Assembly (NCBI RefSeq): GCF_030700245.1
Contig: NZ_JAUYZI010000021.1
Coordinates: 1 to 64,000 of the forward strand
From: Methylobacterium amylolyticum
GTDB lineage: Bacteria > Pseudomonadota > Alphaproteobacteria > Rhizobiales > Beijerinckiaceae
Length of the DNA stretch: 64,000 bases
Direction of reading: 5' to 3'
The position numbers and the translations under genes are program-made. The notes under the pieces were generated by a model that was not told the origin of the DNA, ran no database searches, and saw only the letters and a program-made list of their open reading frames with translations. Below, one piece after another: positions 8,378 to 18,074 of the stretch; the stretch's first letter is position 1, and every line of letters starts with the position of its first letter.

Positions 8378-9865
8378 TCACATCTGCTCGGGCAGGCGGT
8401 CGGTCTGGGCGAGATTCGAGAAACGCGTGATGTTGGCGTCGAACTGCAACTCCACCGTGCCGGTCGGGCCGTGTCGCTGCTTGCCGATGATCACCTCGGC
8501 CTTGCCGTGGACGCGCTGCATCTCCGCCTCCCAGGCGAAGAACTCCTCCGTGCCCTCGCGCGGCTTCTTGTTGCCGACGTAATACTCCTCGCGGAACACG
8601 AACATCACCACGTCGGCGTCCTGCTCGATCGAGCCGGATTCGCGCAGGTCGGCGAGCTGCGGGCGCTTGTCGTCGCGGTTCTCGACCTGGCGGGAGAGCT
8701 GCGAGAGGGCGATGATCGGCACCGCCAGCTCCTTGGCGAGCGCCTTCATGCCGGTGGTGATCTCGGTCATCTCCTGCACGCGGTTGTCGCTCTTCTTGCC
8801 CGAGCCGGACAGGAGCTGGAGATAGTCGACGATCAGCAGGTCGAGGCCCTTCTGGCGCTTGAGCCGCCGGGCCCGGGCCGAGAGCTGCGCGATGGAGATG
8901 CCGCCGGTCTGGTCGATGTAGAACGGGATCGTCTGCATGTCCCGGGCCGCGTCGGTGATCTTGTAGAAGTCCTGCGGTTGGATGTCGCCGCGGCGGATCT
9001 TGTAGGAGGCCACTCCGGACTGCTCGGCGATGATGCGGGTGGCCAATTGCTCGGCCGACATTTCCAGGGAGAAGAAGCCGACGATGCCGCCGTTGACCGT
9101 CTCGGTGGTGCCGTCGGGCCGCTTCTCGCCGCGATACGCCTTGGCGATGTTGAAGGCGATGTTGGTCACGAGCGAGGTCTTGCCCATGGCCGGGCGCCCC
9201 GCGAGGATGATCAGGTCGGAGGGCTGGAGACCGCCCATCCGGGCGTCGAGGTCGGTGAGCCCGGTGGCGATGCCGGACAGCTTGCCGTCCCGCTGGTAGG
9301 CCTTGGCCGCCATGTCGACCGCGGCGGTCAGCGCGTCGGAGAACTTCTGGAAGCCGCCGTCGTACTTGCCGGCCTCGGCCAGCTCGTAGAGCCGCCGCTC
9401 GGTCTCCTCGATCTGCTCGCGCGGGGCGACCTCGACGGGGGCCTCGTAGGCGCCGTTCACCAGATCCTCGCCGATGGTGATCAGCCGGCGGCGGATGGCG
9501 AGGTCGTAGATGGTGCGGCCGTACTCGCCGGCGTTGATGACCGTGGTCGCGTCGGCGGCGAGCCGGGCGAGGTACTGCATCACCGTCTGGCCGCCGAAAT
9601 CGGCGTCGCCAAGATAGGTCTTCATGGTGATCGGGGTGGCGAGCTTGCCCGCCTTGATCAGCGACGCCGCCACGGAGAAGATCTGCTGGTGGGCGTCCTC
9701 CATGAAGTGCTCGGCCAGCAGGAAGTCCGAGACGCGGTAGTAGGCGTCGTTGTTCACGAGCAGGGCGCCGAGCAGCGCCTGCTCCGCGTCGATGTTGTGG
9801 GGGGCGACCCGGTACTCGGCCTGCACCGCCTCCAGCTTGGCCGTGATCGCGTTGGGCAGGGCCAT
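8378..9865 (-). CDS. dnaB: Replicative DNA helicase DnaB
   Basis: The hexameric 5'-3' helicase of the replication fork. The N-terminal DnaB domain reads PHNIDAEQALLGALLV and the RecA-like domain has Walker A GRPAMGKTSL, Walker B LLIVDYLQLL and the IIALSQLSR motif. About 495 aa, normal length. There is no intein in the Walker A region, where DnaB inteins often sit. I chose the ATG at 9863-9865; a GTG four codons upstream is also possible. It follows the rpsF-rpsR-rplI block in the usual alphaproteobacterial order, separated by a repeat. Confidence 0.95.
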   Translation of the reverse strand: MALPNAITAKLEAVQAEYRVAPHNIDAEQALLGALLVNNDAYYRVSDFLLAEHFMEDAHQQIFSVAASLIKAGKLATPITMKTYLGDADFGGQTVMQYLARLAADATTVINAGEYGRTIYDLAIRRRLITIGEDLVNGAYEAPVEVAPREQIEETERRLYELAEAGKYDGGFQKFSDALTAAVDMAAKAYQRDGKLSGIATGLTDLDARMGGLQPSDLIILAGRPAMGKTSLVTNIAFNIAKAYRGEKRPDGTTETVNGGIVGFFSLEMSAEQLATRIIAEQSGVASYKIRRGDIQPQDFYKITDAARDMQTIPFYIDQTGGISIAQLSARARRLKRQKGLDLLIVDYLQLLSGSGKKSDNRVQEMTEITTGMKALAKELAVPIIALSQLSRQVENRDDKRPQLADLRESGSIEQDADVVMFVFREEYYVGNKKPREGTEEFFAWEAEMQRVHGKAEVIIGKQRHGPTGTVELQFDANITRFSNLAQTDRLPEQM

Positions 9866-10106
9866 CGGCGCACACACTCCGGGTTCGGGCGCCGCGCGGG
9901 CGCTTCGGCATCACACCGCCCGACCTTGGCCCCGGTACGGTTACCGGAAGCCTAGCCGACGGCCGCGCCCGGGGCATCCCCGGAGACGCGAACGCCCGCC
10001 GACTCCTCGGGAGCGGCGGGCGTCCATGCTGGAACAAACCTGGAACGTGTCAAGCCCGGGCGGGGATCGTCCCCGATCTCCACCGGGTCTGCGCGCGGCT
10101 CAGGCT

Positions 10107-10210
10107 CTCCTCCCCCTTGTGGGGAGGAGATGGAGGTGGGGGTGGTGCCGGACGAAGCTCGGCGATCCCTCCTGAACCACCCCTACCCCTCCCCACAGGG
10201 GGGAGGGGAT
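10107..10210. repeat. Intergenic palindrome, CTCCTCCCCC type, copy 1
   Basis: Begins CTCCTCCCCCTTGTGGGGAGG and ends CCTCCCCACAGGGGGGAGGGG, so the element can fold back on itself. A close copy lies at 12000-12110. It occupies the 422-base gap between dnaB and rplI; the rest of that gap shows no gene. Confidence 0.75.
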
Positions 10211-10287
10211 GTGCAGCGTGTCCTGCGGCCCCGATCCCGACGAGCCGAACCTTGTCTCCGCGAGGCGAAGCGGCAGTCCGAAAAGAA

Positions 10288-10860
10288 TCAGCCGCGGTCG
10301 TCGGCGCCCTCGCCGGCATCGGCCAGCGCCGCGCCGACTTCCAGGCCGAGGTCGTCGAGGTTGAACGCCTCGCGCTCGATGACGGTCTCGCCGCGGGCCT
10401 GACGCTCGGCCTCCTCGGGGCTGCGGGCGACGTTGACGGTGATCTCGACCTCGACCTCCGGGTGCAGCACCACCGGGACGGTGTGCAGGCCCAGCGTCTT
10501 GATCGGCTGGTTGAGGTGGAACTGGCCGCGCTCGGCCGAGAAGCCCTCCTTGGTCACCACCTCGGCGAGATCGCGGGTCGAGACCGAGCCGTAGAGCACG
10601 CCGGTCTCGCCGGACTGGCGGATGAGGGTGAAGCTCTGGCCGTTGAGCTTCTCGGCCACCGCCTCGGCGTCCTTCTTCCGCTCCAGGTTGCGCACTTCGA
10701 GCTGGGCGCGCTGCGTCTCGAAGTGCTTCTTGTTGGCCTCCGTCGCGCGCAGCGCCTTGCCGCGGGCGAGGAGGAAGTTGCGGGCGAAGCCCGGGCGGAC
10801 GTTCACGGTCTCGCCCATCTGGCCGAGCTTGGCCACGCGCTCGAGCAGGATCACTTCCAT
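10288..10860 (-). CDS. rplI: 50S ribosomal protein L9
   Basis: Binds 23S rRNA and reaches from the L1 stalk base to neighbouring ribosomes. The N-domain is typical ([36 protein letters not shown]). At 190 aa it is about 40 residues longer than E. coli L9. The extra tail after residue 150 is acidic and alanine-rich, which is common in alphaproteobacteria. It is cotranscribed with rpsF, rpsR and the DUF2232 gene. Confidence 0.96.
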   Translation of the reverse strand: MEVILLERVAKLGQMGETVNVRPGFARNFLLARGKALRATEANKKHFETQRAQLEVRNLERKKDAEAVAEKLNGQSFTLIRQSGETGVLYGSVSTRDLAEVVTKEGFSAERGQFHLNQPIKTLGLHTVPVVLHPEVEVEITVNVARSPEEAERQARGETVIEREAFNLDDLGLEVGAALADAGEGADDRG

Positions 10861-10904
10861 GGTCTTGTCTCCTTACCGGTCTGGGGGCCCGCATGGGGCC
10901 AAGG

Positions 10905-11912
10905 TCACGGCGCCGCCGGGTCCTTCCGGCGGCGGCGGTCGAGGGCTGTGTCGGCGAGGCCGAACAGGGTGAGGGCGACCAGGGCGATGCCCTGGGTCAC
11001 GAACAGGATGAGGTACATCCCGAACAGCATCAGGCCGCGCCCCGGACGGCCGCGGGAGCGGTCGTGGAAGGCGGCCAATCCCTGGAGGGCGAAGGCGGCG
11101 CAGAGCGAGCCGACCAGGGCCACCCCGAGGACGCCCGCGTAGCCGGGGGCGAAGCTCAGCGCCGCGGCGACGGCCAGAACGCCCAGCGTGGTGCGCGGCA
11201 TGGCGGTCGACGGGATGTCCGGCCACGGACGCGGCAGGCGCCCCGAGATCTTCACGATGCGGGCGGCGGCCCAGAGATAGAAGGTCAGCAGCAGCGCCAG
11301 CCCGTTGGCGGCGAACGCCGGGACGGTACGGGCGAGCGCGTCCGCGACCTCGCCGCGGGTGACCTCGGCCGGGCTCGCGTCCGGGGCTCCCGCGTCGCCC
11401 TGCGCCGCTTCGCCATCGGGCCGGTCGGCGGGCCGCGTCGGGGGCGTGGGACGGCCGGCCGGATCGCGGGCCTGGACCAGCGTGTGGGCGAGGCCGCGCA
11501 ACTGCCGCTCGAACGCGGCGTGATCGGGCGAGGACAGGACGGCGATGGCGATGAAGGCGAGGGCGGCGGTGGCGGCGATCCAGCCGAGCAGCCGGCCCGT
11601 GGGATACCATTCGAGGCCCGAAGCGGTCTCGCGGCCGAGCATGGCGAGGTAGGCGAGCCACCACGCGGGCAGGGCGATGTAGGCGCCGAAGGCGAGCCCG
11701 AGGAAGGGGGCGACCACCAGCACCAGCGCGAGGCTGCCCGAGACCGCCGCGGCGAGCGACGCCCGGTGGTTCCAGCCGAGCCCGACGATCAGGATCGGCA
11801 GCGGCGCTAGGAGGTAGAGCAGGATCGCGAGCGGGGTCGCCTTCAGCAGTACCCCGAACAGGAGTGCCGAGACGAGGCCCGCGCCGATACCGATGCCGAT
11901 CGTGTGTGCCAT
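10905..11912 (-). CDS. DUF2232-type multispanning membrane protein
   Basis: A 335-aa integral membrane protein with about seven or eight hydrophobic segments and a polar loop (RPTPPTRPADRPDGE...) near the middle. It sits between rpsR and rplI, the standard place for the DUF2232/YybS-like protein in alphaproteobacteria, and that synteny plus topology is the basis for the call. The start ATG is at 11910-11912; the longer frame reads through a repeat and rpsR antisense codons. Function unknown. Confidence 0.75.
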   Translation of the reverse strand: MAHTIGIGIGAGLVSALLFGVLLKATPLAILLYLLAPLPILIVGLGWNHRASLAAAVSGSLALVLVVAPFLGLAFGAYIALPAWWLAYLAMLGRETASGLEWYPTGRLLGWIAATAALAFIAIAVLSSPDHAAFERQLRGLAHTLVQARDPAGRPTPPTRPADRPDGEAAQGDAGAPDASPAEVTRGEVADALARTVPAFAANGLALLLTFYLWAAARIVKISGRLPRPWPDIPSTAMPRTTLGVLAVAAALSFAPGYAGVLGVALVGSLCAAFALQGLAAFHDRSRGRPGRGLMLFGMYLILFVTQGIALVALTLFGLADTALDRRRRKDPAAP

Positions 11913-11999
11913 GGGTTCCGCTGTCCCGCCGCCCGTCCGGGCGGGGTTAGAGGCGAGGGTGCCCCAACGATACCGGCTCGACGGAGCCGGCAGGAATCG

Positions 12000-12110
12000 C
12001 TCCTCCCCCTTGCGGGGAGGAGCCGGAGGTGGGGGTGGCTCGGGATCGAGCTGCGGTGCCTTCCGCACCACTCCCCGCCCCTGACCCCTCCCCGCAAAGG
12101 GGGAGGGGAC
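12000..12110. repeat. Intergenic palindrome, CTCCTCCCCC type, copy 2
   Basis: Same family as 10107-10210: CTCCTCCCCCTTGCGGGGAGG at one end and CCTCCCCGCAAAGGGGGAGGGG at the other. It lies inside the rpsR-DUF2232 gap of the ribosomal operon, 5 bases after the rpsR stop codon, so it could act as an RNA hairpin within the transcript. Confidence 0.75.
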
Positions 12111-12115
12111 CAGCC

Positions 12116-12367
12116 CTACTTGATGACGTAGGGCAGCAGGCCGAGGAAGCGGGCGCGCTTGATCGCCTGGGCGAGTTCGCGCTGCTTCTTGGCCGAGACC
12201 GCGGTGATGCGGCTCGGCACGATCTTGCCGCGCTCCGAGACGTAGCGGGACAGGAGCTTCACGTCCTTGAAGTCGATCTTCGGCGCGTTGGCGCCGGAGA
12301 ACGGGCAGGTCTTGCGACGACGGAAGAACGGACGACGGCCACCGCCGCCACCAGCACCGAAAGCCAT
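12116..12367 (-). CDS. rpsR: 30S ribosomal protein S18
   Basis: An 83-aa ribosomal protein that pairs with S6 on the small-subunit platform. The sequence has [32 protein letters not shown] and the conserved basic C-terminal helix ([12 protein letters not shown]). The glycine-rich N-terminus ([12 protein letters not shown]) is usual for the order. Two bases separate it from the end of rpsF. Confidence 0.97.
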   Translation of the reverse strand: MAFGAGGGGGRRPFFRRRKTCPFSGANAPKIDFKDVKLLSRYVSERGKIVPSRITAVSAKKQRELAQAIKRARFLGLLPYVIK

Positions 12368-12369
12368 GA

Positions 12370-12849
12370 TCAGTTCTCCCCGCCGCCGAAGCTGCGCTCG
12401 CCGCGGTCGCCGCGATCACCCCTGTCGCCGCGATCCCCGCGGTCGCCCCGGTCGCCGAAGCCGCCGCCACCGAAGCCGTCGTCGTCGCGGCGCCGGCCGC
12501 GCTCGCGGTCCTTGCGGTCGTCGCGGTCGCGCTTCTGCATCATCGCCGACGGCTCGGACTCGAGCTCCTCGACGCGGATGGTCATGAAGCGCAGCACGTC
12601 CTCGGAGATCTGCATCTGGCGCTCCATCTCGGCGATGGCCGCCGGAGGCGCGTCGATGTTGAGGAGCGCGAAGTGCGCCTTGCGGTTCTTCTTGATGCGG
12701 TAGGCGAGGGACTTGACGCCCCACATCTCGATCTTCTCGAGACGGCCGCCGTTCTGCTCGATCACACCCTTGTAGGTGTCGATCATCGTCTCGACCTGCT
12801 GGGACGTCACGTCCTGCCGGGCCAAGAGCACGTGCTCGTAGAGAGGCAT
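12370..12849 (-). CDS. rpsF: 30S ribosomal protein S6 with Asp-Arg-Gly repeat tail
   Basis: Ribosomal protein S6 ([20 protein letters not shown]..., [14 protein letters not shown]), 159 aa. After the folded domain (about 95 residues) comes a charged tail with a run of five GDR triplets (DNA about 12412-12460) ending SFGGGEN. E. coli S6 carries a Glu tail at this place that is post-translationally extended; the Arg-Gly-Asp-rich version here looks different and is probably RNA-binding or disordered. The start ATG at 12847-12849 has AAAGGCCCGGA upstream; the frame is open further but that part is not S6-like. Confidence 0.95.
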   Translation of the reverse strand: MPLYEHVLLARQDVTSQQVETMIDTYKGVIEQNGGRLEKIEMWGVKSLAYRIKKNRKAHFALLNIDAPPAAIAEMERQMQISEDVLRFMTIRVEELESEPSAMMQKRDRDDRKDRERGRRRDDDGFGGGGFGDRGDRGDRGDRGDRGDRGERSFGGGEN

Positions 12850-13123
12850 TCCGGGCCTTTCGTCGTCAAAGGAGGCCCGGCCGCGGGTGCGGCTGTCTCG
12901 GGCCGGTTCATCTCGCGCAGCGCTCGGCGCCAAGCCCTTCGAGCCGTGTTTGCAGGCCCGAGCGGTTGATCGAAGGCGGAGACACGGGACGACGGGTTTT
13001 TCGGCAGAGAAACCCTGCGAGAGAAACCCTGCACCGACGCGCGGTGCCGTCCGTTCAGCCCCCGGCCGGAGCGAACGCGAGGGGCGCCCCATAATCGGTT
13101 TTCCGTCTTCGGGCAAGCCGGGC

Positions 13124-13231
13124 TAGAGCGCTCTCCGCCGAAGTGGATGCCGGTTCGGCGAAAGAGAGCGCGTCAAAACAAGGATTTAGAGTCGAGCACG
13201 ATTGCAACGCGATCGGGAACGGCTCTAAGCC
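13124..13231. repeat. Interspersed repeat element A, copy 1
   Basis: Starts AGAGCGCTCTCCGCCGAAG, contains ATGCCGGTTCGGCGAA and AGAGCGCGTC, and ends GATCGGGAACGGCTCT. Related sequence occurs at 43216-43302 in the same orientation and at 52447-52531 inverted. It lies in the 442-base gap upstream of rpsF, which otherwise holds only the presumed rpsF promoter region. Confidence 0.65.
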
Positions 13232-13291
13232 GGCGACCGCGGAGGGGGCCGCGGAGGGGGCCGCGGAGGAGGCCGCGTCCCGCGGCGCCCG

Positions 13292-13828
13292 TCAGGCCCG
13301 CAGGTCCAGCACCTTGCGCGCCTCGTCGAGCAGCACGCGGTGCTGCACGGCGGCCGGGCCGTCGTCGGGGATCGTCCGGGCGGCCTCGGCGAGGAGCGCG
13401 CGGAACCGGCGGCGGTCGAGGCCGCGCCACCCGACGCTGGCGATCAGGGCCGCGAGGACGACCTGCACGGCCTCCGTGCGGGCTTCCGCCTCCGCCAGCG
13501 CGGCGGCGTGCCCCTCGGCGCCCGCCCCGGCCTCCGCCAGCGCCGCGCGCAGGCCGGCGATCTCGTCCCGCAGCGCGGCCTCCCGCCCCTGGGCGGCTTG
13601 GTGCTCTCGCAGGATCTCGTCGCGGGCCCGGGTCATCGCACGCGACACCCCCCGCGCCGCGTCGCGCTCGGCCAGGATCCGGTCCTCGCGGGCGAAGGCG
13701 CCGTCGTAGCGCGCCCGCTGCTCCGTGATGACGGTGAGCAGGCTCAGTTCCTGCGCGGTCTTTCCCCCGATCACGGTCGTCTCCAGGCGGTCGGCCGCCT
13801 GTTTAGCGGCTTCGGCCCGGCAATCCAC
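13292..13828 (-). CDS. Hypothetical coiled-coil protein (178 aa)
   Basis: Ala/Glu/Arg-rich from about residue 40 to 120 (ARDEILREHQAAQGREAALRDEIAGLRAALAEAG), which predicts a long coiled coil. It is followed by a more mixed C-terminal part (VGWRGLDRRRFRALLAEAARTIPDD). There is no signal peptide or membrane segment. The frame is strong and covered by nothing better on either strand. I do not recognise the family. Confidence 0.5.
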   Translation of the reverse strand: MDCRAEAAKQAADRLETTVIGGKTAQELSLLTVITEQRARYDGAFAREDRILAERDAARGVSRAMTRARDEILREHQAAQGREAALRDEIAGLRAALAEAGAGAEGHAAALAEAEARTEAVQVVLAALIASVGWRGLDRRRFRALLAEAARTIPDDGPAAVQHRVLLDEARKVLDLRA

Positions 13829-13906
13829 CCGCTGCGGCGGATCTTGGGGCCGTGCTCCCGCCTGATCTCTCGTGCCGAACCCGTCTCCAACTCGGCGGCG
13901 TGCGCC

Positions 13907-14482
13907 CTATCCGAGACCCCGCCCGTACCGGAAGCGCTCCTCGAACCAGTCGGTCAGGATCCGGCGCTCGTAGTAGAGCGGCCCGGAGGAGAAGCGCGGG
14001 TTGCCGAGAGCGAGGAAGTTCGGGTTGGTCACCGTCTCCGTGCCCCGCGCGACGACCCGGCCGCCGCGGCGCAGCAGGTAGGCGAGGCGGATGCGCGGCG
14101 GGGTCGCCGCGGTCACGACGCGGGGTCCGCCGGCGACGCCGTAGCCGAGGGAGCCGATGCCGGCGAGATCGACGTCGAGCACCGTCACGTCGAGGCTGTC
14201 GCCGGGCCGGAGATACAGCTTTCCCAGGAACTCGAAGATACGGGTCAGCTCGGTCGTCGTGCCGCGCGGCGACGGGCCGGGCCGGGCGCCGTTGCCCGCG
14301 TCCGTGTAGGTCAGGGGCGGCGCGAAGCGCACCTGCACCTGCTGCGCCGCCGCCGGCGCCGCGGCCAGCAGCGCCGCCGCGAGCAGCGCGGACCGAAGCG
14401 CGCGCGCCGGGCGCGACGGCCTGCGGGCCTCCCGCGGCGTCGATCCAGGGGCGGTGTGGCGTCGGCCGGACGGGTCGGGCAT
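13907..14482 (-). CDS. DUF3016-like secreted protein
   Basis: A 191-aa protein with a basic N-terminus and a hydrophobic stretch ([17 protein letters not shown]) that looks like a signal peptide. It then reads [16 protein letters not shown] and later [20 protein letters not shown], the layout of DUF3016 proteins (a short beta-rich periplasmic domain of unknown role). The ATG at 14480-14482 leaves about 50 residues before the cleavage site, so the true start could be further in. Its neighbours are unrelated. Confidence 0.55.
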   Translation of the reverse strand: MPDPSGRRHTAPGSTPREARRPSRPARALRSALLAAALLAAAPAAAQQVQVRFAPPLTYTDAGNGARPGPSPRGTTTELTRIFEFLGKLYLRPGDSLDVTVLDVDLAGIGSLGYGVAGGPRVVTAATPPRIRLAYLLRRGGRVVARGTETVTNPNFLALGNPRFSSGPLYYERRILTDWFEERFRYGRGLG

Positions 14483-14630
14483 GCAGGCCCCTCTCGCATT
14501 TTCTCGCAACTGGCGGCCCGGATATGGGATGCGGTGGGCCGCCGCGTCAGTGCGCGCCGCCGGCCCTCCGGCGACCGCAAGCGTGGGGGACGGACAAAGG
14601 TCCGCTCCGGCCGGAGCAATCACAAAAGAC

Positions 14631-15005
14631 CTATTTCAGCGAGGCGGCGATGGCCTGCTGGATGCCGAGCACGTTGGCGCCGCGGCCGAGCGTGCGCTCG
14701 ATCGGGTCGGGCCGGCCCGAGACCCAGATCTTCAGCTCGGAATCGAGGTCGAAGGTCCCGGCCGTCTCGACCGAGAAGCTGGTGATCGCCCGGTAGGGCA
14801 CGGTCAGGTACGACACCTTGCGGCCGGTAAGCCCCTGGCGGTCGACGAGGATCAGCCGCCGGTCGGTGAACACGAACAGGTCGCGGATCACCTTGAAGGC
14901 GACGCGCACCGCCTCGCCCTCCACGAGAAAACCGGCGAGCTGCTCGTCCACCTCCCGGGGGCCGAGATCGCTGCCGTGGCCGAGCAGGCCGTCGAGGAAT
15001 CCCAC
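14631..15005 (-). CDS. Bacterial PH-domain protein (DUF1696/bPH_1 type)
   Basis: A 124-aa single-domain protein. It opens [10 protein letters not shown], has [25 protein letters not shown] and [29 protein letters not shown], the clear signature of bacterial pleckstrin-homology proteins. These proteins assemble into rings and probably bind ligands or peptides; the function is not settled. The start is GTG (15003-15005), supported by a GGGAG/ACGGAG site and by family length. The next gene, pdxJ, is divergent. Confidence 0.85.
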   Translation of the reverse strand: MGFLDGLLGHGSDLGPREVDEQLAGFLVEGEAVRVAFKVIRDLFVFTDRRLILVDRQGLTGRKVSYLTVPYRAITSFSVETAGTFDLDSELKIWVSGRPDPIERTLGRGANVLGIQQAIAASLK

Positions 15006-15135
15006 GCTCCGTTCTCCCTTGCATCCGCCGCGGGGGCGCCCCGTCCGGCGGGACTTGCAGGCAGGGCTTGCGGTCGGGCGCCGCAACCGACAGGAAAGGT
15101 GCCGTCCCGCACCCGCCCAGCCACGACGACCCGCC

Positions 15136-15921
15136 ATGACCGTCCCGCCGCTCCGCCTCGGCGTCAACATCGATCACGTCGCCACCGTGCGCAACGCCCG
15201 CGGCGGCGCCTATCCCGATCCCGTGCGGGCGGCTTTGCTCGCGGTCGAGGCCGGGGCCGACGGCATCACCGCCCACCTGCGCGAGGACCGGCGCCACATC
15301 CGCGATACCGACATCGCCGCCCTGAAGGAGCGATTGGCCGTCCCGCTCAACTTCGAGATGGCGGCGACCGACGAGATGGTGGCGATCGCGCTGGCGACCC
15401 GCCCGCACGCCGCCTGCCTCGTTCCCGAGAAGCGGGCCGAGCGCACCACCGAGGGCGGGCTCGACATCGTCGCCGGGCGCGATCACCTCGCCCCCCGCAT
15501 CCGCTCGCTGGCCGAGGCGGGCATCCGCGTCTCGCTGTTCGTGGAGCCGGAGCCCGCGGTGATGGAGGCCGCCACGGCCCTCGGCGCGCCGGTGGTGGAG
15601 CTGCACACCGGCAGCTACTGCGAGGCGGCGATCGAGGGCGACCCGGAGCGGGTCGCGCACGAGCTCGCCCGCATCGCCCGCGCCGCCGCGCACGGTGCCG
15701 GCCTCGGGCTGGAGATCCATGCCGGGCACGGCCTGACCCTCGACAGCGTCGGACCGGTGGCGGCGCTGCCGCAGATCCGCGAACTGAACATCGGCCACGC
15801 GCTGATCGCCGACGCCATCTTCGTCGGGCTCACCCAAGCGGTCCGCGACATGCGCGCCGCAATGGAGCGAGCGCGGGTCCGCGACATGCGCGCCGCGATG
15901 GACCGGGCGCGGCGGCCGTGA
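15136..15921 (+). CDS. pdxJ: Pyridoxine 5'-phosphate synthase
   Basis: Condenses 1-deoxyxylulose 5-phosphate with aminoacetone phosphate to form pyridoxine phosphate (DXP-dependent vitamin B6 route). The TIM-barrel landmarks are present: [44 protein letters not shown] and LNIGHALI. The C-terminus carries a 12-residue duplication ([12 protein letters not shown] / [12 protein letters not shown]) encoded by two 36-bp tandem copies. The stop overlaps the acpS start (GTGA). Confidence 0.96.
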   Translation: MTVPPLRLGVNIDHVATVRNARGGAYPDPVRAALLAVEAGADGITAHLREDRRHIRDTDIAALKERLAVPLNFEMAATDEMVAIALATRPHAACLVPEKRAERTTEGGLDIVAGRDHLAPRIRSLAEAGIRVSLFVEPEPAVMEAATALGAPVVELHTGSYCEAAIEGDPERVAHELARIARAAAHGAGLGLEIHAGHGLTLDSVGPVAALPQIRELNIGHALIADAIFVGLTQAVRDMRAAMERARVRDMRAAMDRARRP

Positions 15922-16319
15922 TCCTCGGCATCGGCTCTGATCTCTGCGACATCCGCCGGGTGGAGAAGACCCTGGAGCGCCACGGCGAGCGCTTCACCCA
16001 CCGGGTGTTCACCGCGGGCGAGCGCGCGCGCTGCGACGCCCGCGCCGCCCGCGCGCCCGGCTACGCGCGCCGCTTCGCCGCCAAGGAGGCCTGCGCCAAG
16101 GCGCTCGGCACCGGACTCAGCTGGGGTGTGTTCTGGCGCGACATGGAGGTGGTCAACCTCCCCTCCGGCCAGCCGACCCTGCGGCTCACCGGCGGCGCCG
16201 CGGCGCGCCTCGCGGCCATGATCCCCGCCGGCCACGCGGCGCACCTGCACGTGAGCCTGACCGACGACCCGCCGCTGGCCCAGGCCTTCGTGATCATCGA
16301 GGCGTTGCGCGCGGATTAA
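15918..16319 (+). CDS. acpS: Holo-[acyl-carrier-protein] synthase
   Basis: Transfers 4'-phosphopantetheine from CoA to the serine of acyl carrier protein. 133 aa, with [22 protein letters not shown] at the N-terminus (metal-binding Asp) and the [15 protein letters not shown] motif (Glu ligand). It starts at GTG overlapping the pdxJ stop; pdxJ-acpS-lepB-rnc-era is a conserved alphaproteobacterial order. Confidence 0.95.
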   Translation: MILGIGSDLCDIRRVEKTLERHGERFTHRVFTAGERARCDARAARAPGYARRFAAKEACAKALGTGLSWGVFWRDMEVVNLPSGQPTLRLTGGAAARLAAMIPAGHAAHLHVSLTDDPPLAQAFVIIEALRAD

Positions 16320-16472
16320 GCTCCGCCGGCCCGCGTTGCGGGTGCACCCCGCATGGGCTAGACCCCCGCTCGCGGCGGACACGATTGCGGCGCATTCCTG
16401 GGGCCAACCGCGCCCGGGCTGCGGACGAGGATGCTTCTCGCGTCGGCAGCATGCGACGGGATCGATTGCAAT

Positions 16473-17273
16473 ATGGAACGCGCGCGCTTGGATCACGAGG
16501 GCAAGCCGCTCACGAAGCCGGCCGAGACCGGAACCTGGGCCAGCATCCGCGAGACCCTGAAGGTCGGCATCCAGGCGCTGCTGATCGCGCTGGTGGTGCG
16601 CACGCTGCTGTTCCAGCCGTTCAACATCCCGTCCGGCTCGCTGGTGCCGACCCTGCTGATCGGCGACTACCTGTTCGTCTCCAAATATTCCTACGGGTAC
16701 TCGAAATACTCGCTGCCCCTGTCGGAGTACATCCCGATCCAGGCCGACGGCCGGATCTGGGGCGCACCGCCCAAGCAGGGTGACATCGCGGTGTTCAAGC
16801 TGCCCAAGGACAACTCCACCGACTACATCAAGCGGGTGATCGGCTTGCCGGGCGACCGGATCCAGATGATCGACGGCGTGCTGAACATCAACGGCAAGGC
16901 GGTGAAGCGCGAGCGGATCGCCGATTACGAGACGACCGATCCCTACGGCCAGCCGACCAAGGTGCCGCAATACCTGGAGACCCTGCCCAACGGCGTCGTC
17001 CACCACGTGATCGAGCGCGACGGCGACAACGGCTTCTGGGACAAGACCGAATTGTACACGGTGCCCGCCGGCCACTACTTCATGATGGGCGACAACCGCG
17101 ACAACTCCACCGACTCGCGCGACCTCGCCAACGTCGGTTACGTGCCGTTCGCCAATTTCGTCGGGCGCGCCGAGATGATCTTCTTCTCGATCGACGAGGG
17201 CACCCCCGCGTGGCAGGTCTGGAACTGGCCGGCCCACGTGCGCTGGACGCGCCTCTTCACGACCATCCACTGA
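16473..17273 (+). CDS. lepB: Signal peptidase I
   Basis: Inner-membrane serine protease that removes signal peptides. A membrane segment (VGIQALLIALVVRTLLFQPF) precedes the catalytic Ser in NIPSGSLVPTL; the general-base Lys is in YIKRVIGLPGD, and GHYFMMGDNRDNSTDSR is box E. About 266 aa. I chose the ATG at 16473; an in-frame ATG at 16431 would add 14 residues, and neither has a strong ribosome binding site. It lies between acpS and rnc. Confidence 0.94.
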   Translation: MERARLDHEGKPLTKPAETGTWASIRETLKVGIQALLIALVVRTLLFQPFNIPSGSLVPTLLIGDYLFVSKYSYGYSKYSLPLSEYIPIQADGRIWGAPPKQGDIAVFKLPKDNSTDYIKRVIGLPGDRIQMIDGVLNINGKAVKRERIADYETTDPYGQPTKVPQYLETLPNGVVHHVIERDGDNGFWDKTELYTVPAGHYFMMGDNRDNSTDSRDLANVGYVPFANFVGRAEMIFFSIDEGTPAWQVWNWPAHVRWTRLFTTIH

Positions 17274-17283
17274 GCCTGCGGAC

Positions 17284-18051
17284 TTGAGCGCGGACGCGGC
17301 CCCCACCCCCCGAGCCTCCGCCCGGGCGCGGCGCATCCCGAAGCCGCGGCCCCCGCTCGACGAGCTGGAGGCACGGATCGGTCACGCCTTCGCGGACCGG
17401 GACCTGCTCGTCCGCGCGCTCACCCACACCAGCAAGGCCACCGGCCGCGGCGGCAGCTACCAGCGCCTCGAATTCCTCGGCGACCGGGTGCTCGGGCTCG
17501 CCGTGGCCGACTGCCTCTACGCCGCCTTCCCCGAGGCCGACGAGGGCGACCTGTCGCGCCGGCTCGCCGGCCTCGTGCGCCGGGAATCCTGCGCGGGCGT
17601 GGCCGCCTCCTGGGAGGTCGGCCCGCACCTGATCCTCGGCCAGGGCGAGGTGATGGGGGGCGGGCGGCGCAATCAGACCATCCTCGCCGACGTGTGCGAG
17701 GCGATCCTCGGCGCGATCTACCAGGACGCGGGCTTCGCCGCGGCGCGGGCCGTGGTGGAGGCGCATTTCCGGCCCTCCGCGCTGAGCGCCTCGCCCCGCG
17801 GCCGCGACGCCAAGTCGGCGTTGCAGGAATGGGCGATGGGCCGCAGCCTGCCGATCCCGCTCTACGCGGTGGTGGAGCGCACCGGGCCGGACCACGCGCC
17901 GCGCTTCCGCATCGCCGTGCAGGTCGAGGGCCTGGAGCCCGGCCTCGGCGAGGGCGCCTCGAAGCGCGTCGCCGAGCAGGAGGCGGCCCGCGCCGTGCTG
18001 GAGCGGGAGGGCATCGCCGCGCCGGACGCGGGTGCCGGGGAGACGGCGTGA
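17284..18051 (+). CDS. rnc: Ribonuclease III
   Basis: Cleaves double-stranded RNA, including rRNA precursors. The signature RLEFLGDRVLGL is present, along with the downstream catalytic acidic residues (DVCEAILGAIYQD). A C-terminal double-stranded RNA-binding domain follows (SALQEWAMGRSLPIPLYAV...GASKRVAEQEAARAVL). 255 aa from a TTG start 10 bases after lepB; no better start gives full length. Confidence 0.95.
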   Translation: MSADAAPTPRASARARRIPKPRPPLDELEARIGHAFADRDLLVRALTHTSKATGRGGSYQRLEFLGDRVLGLAVADCLYAAFPEADEGDLSRRLAGLVRRESCAGVAASWEVGPHLILGQGEVMGGGRRNQTILADVCEAILGAIYQDAGFAAARAVVEAHFRPSALSASPRGRDAKSALQEWAMGRSLPIPLYAVVERTGPDHAPRFRIAVQVEGLEPGLGEGASKRVAEQEAARAVLEREGIAAPDAGAGETA

Positions 18052-18074
18052 CCGGCAGCGTATAAGACCGGTTT

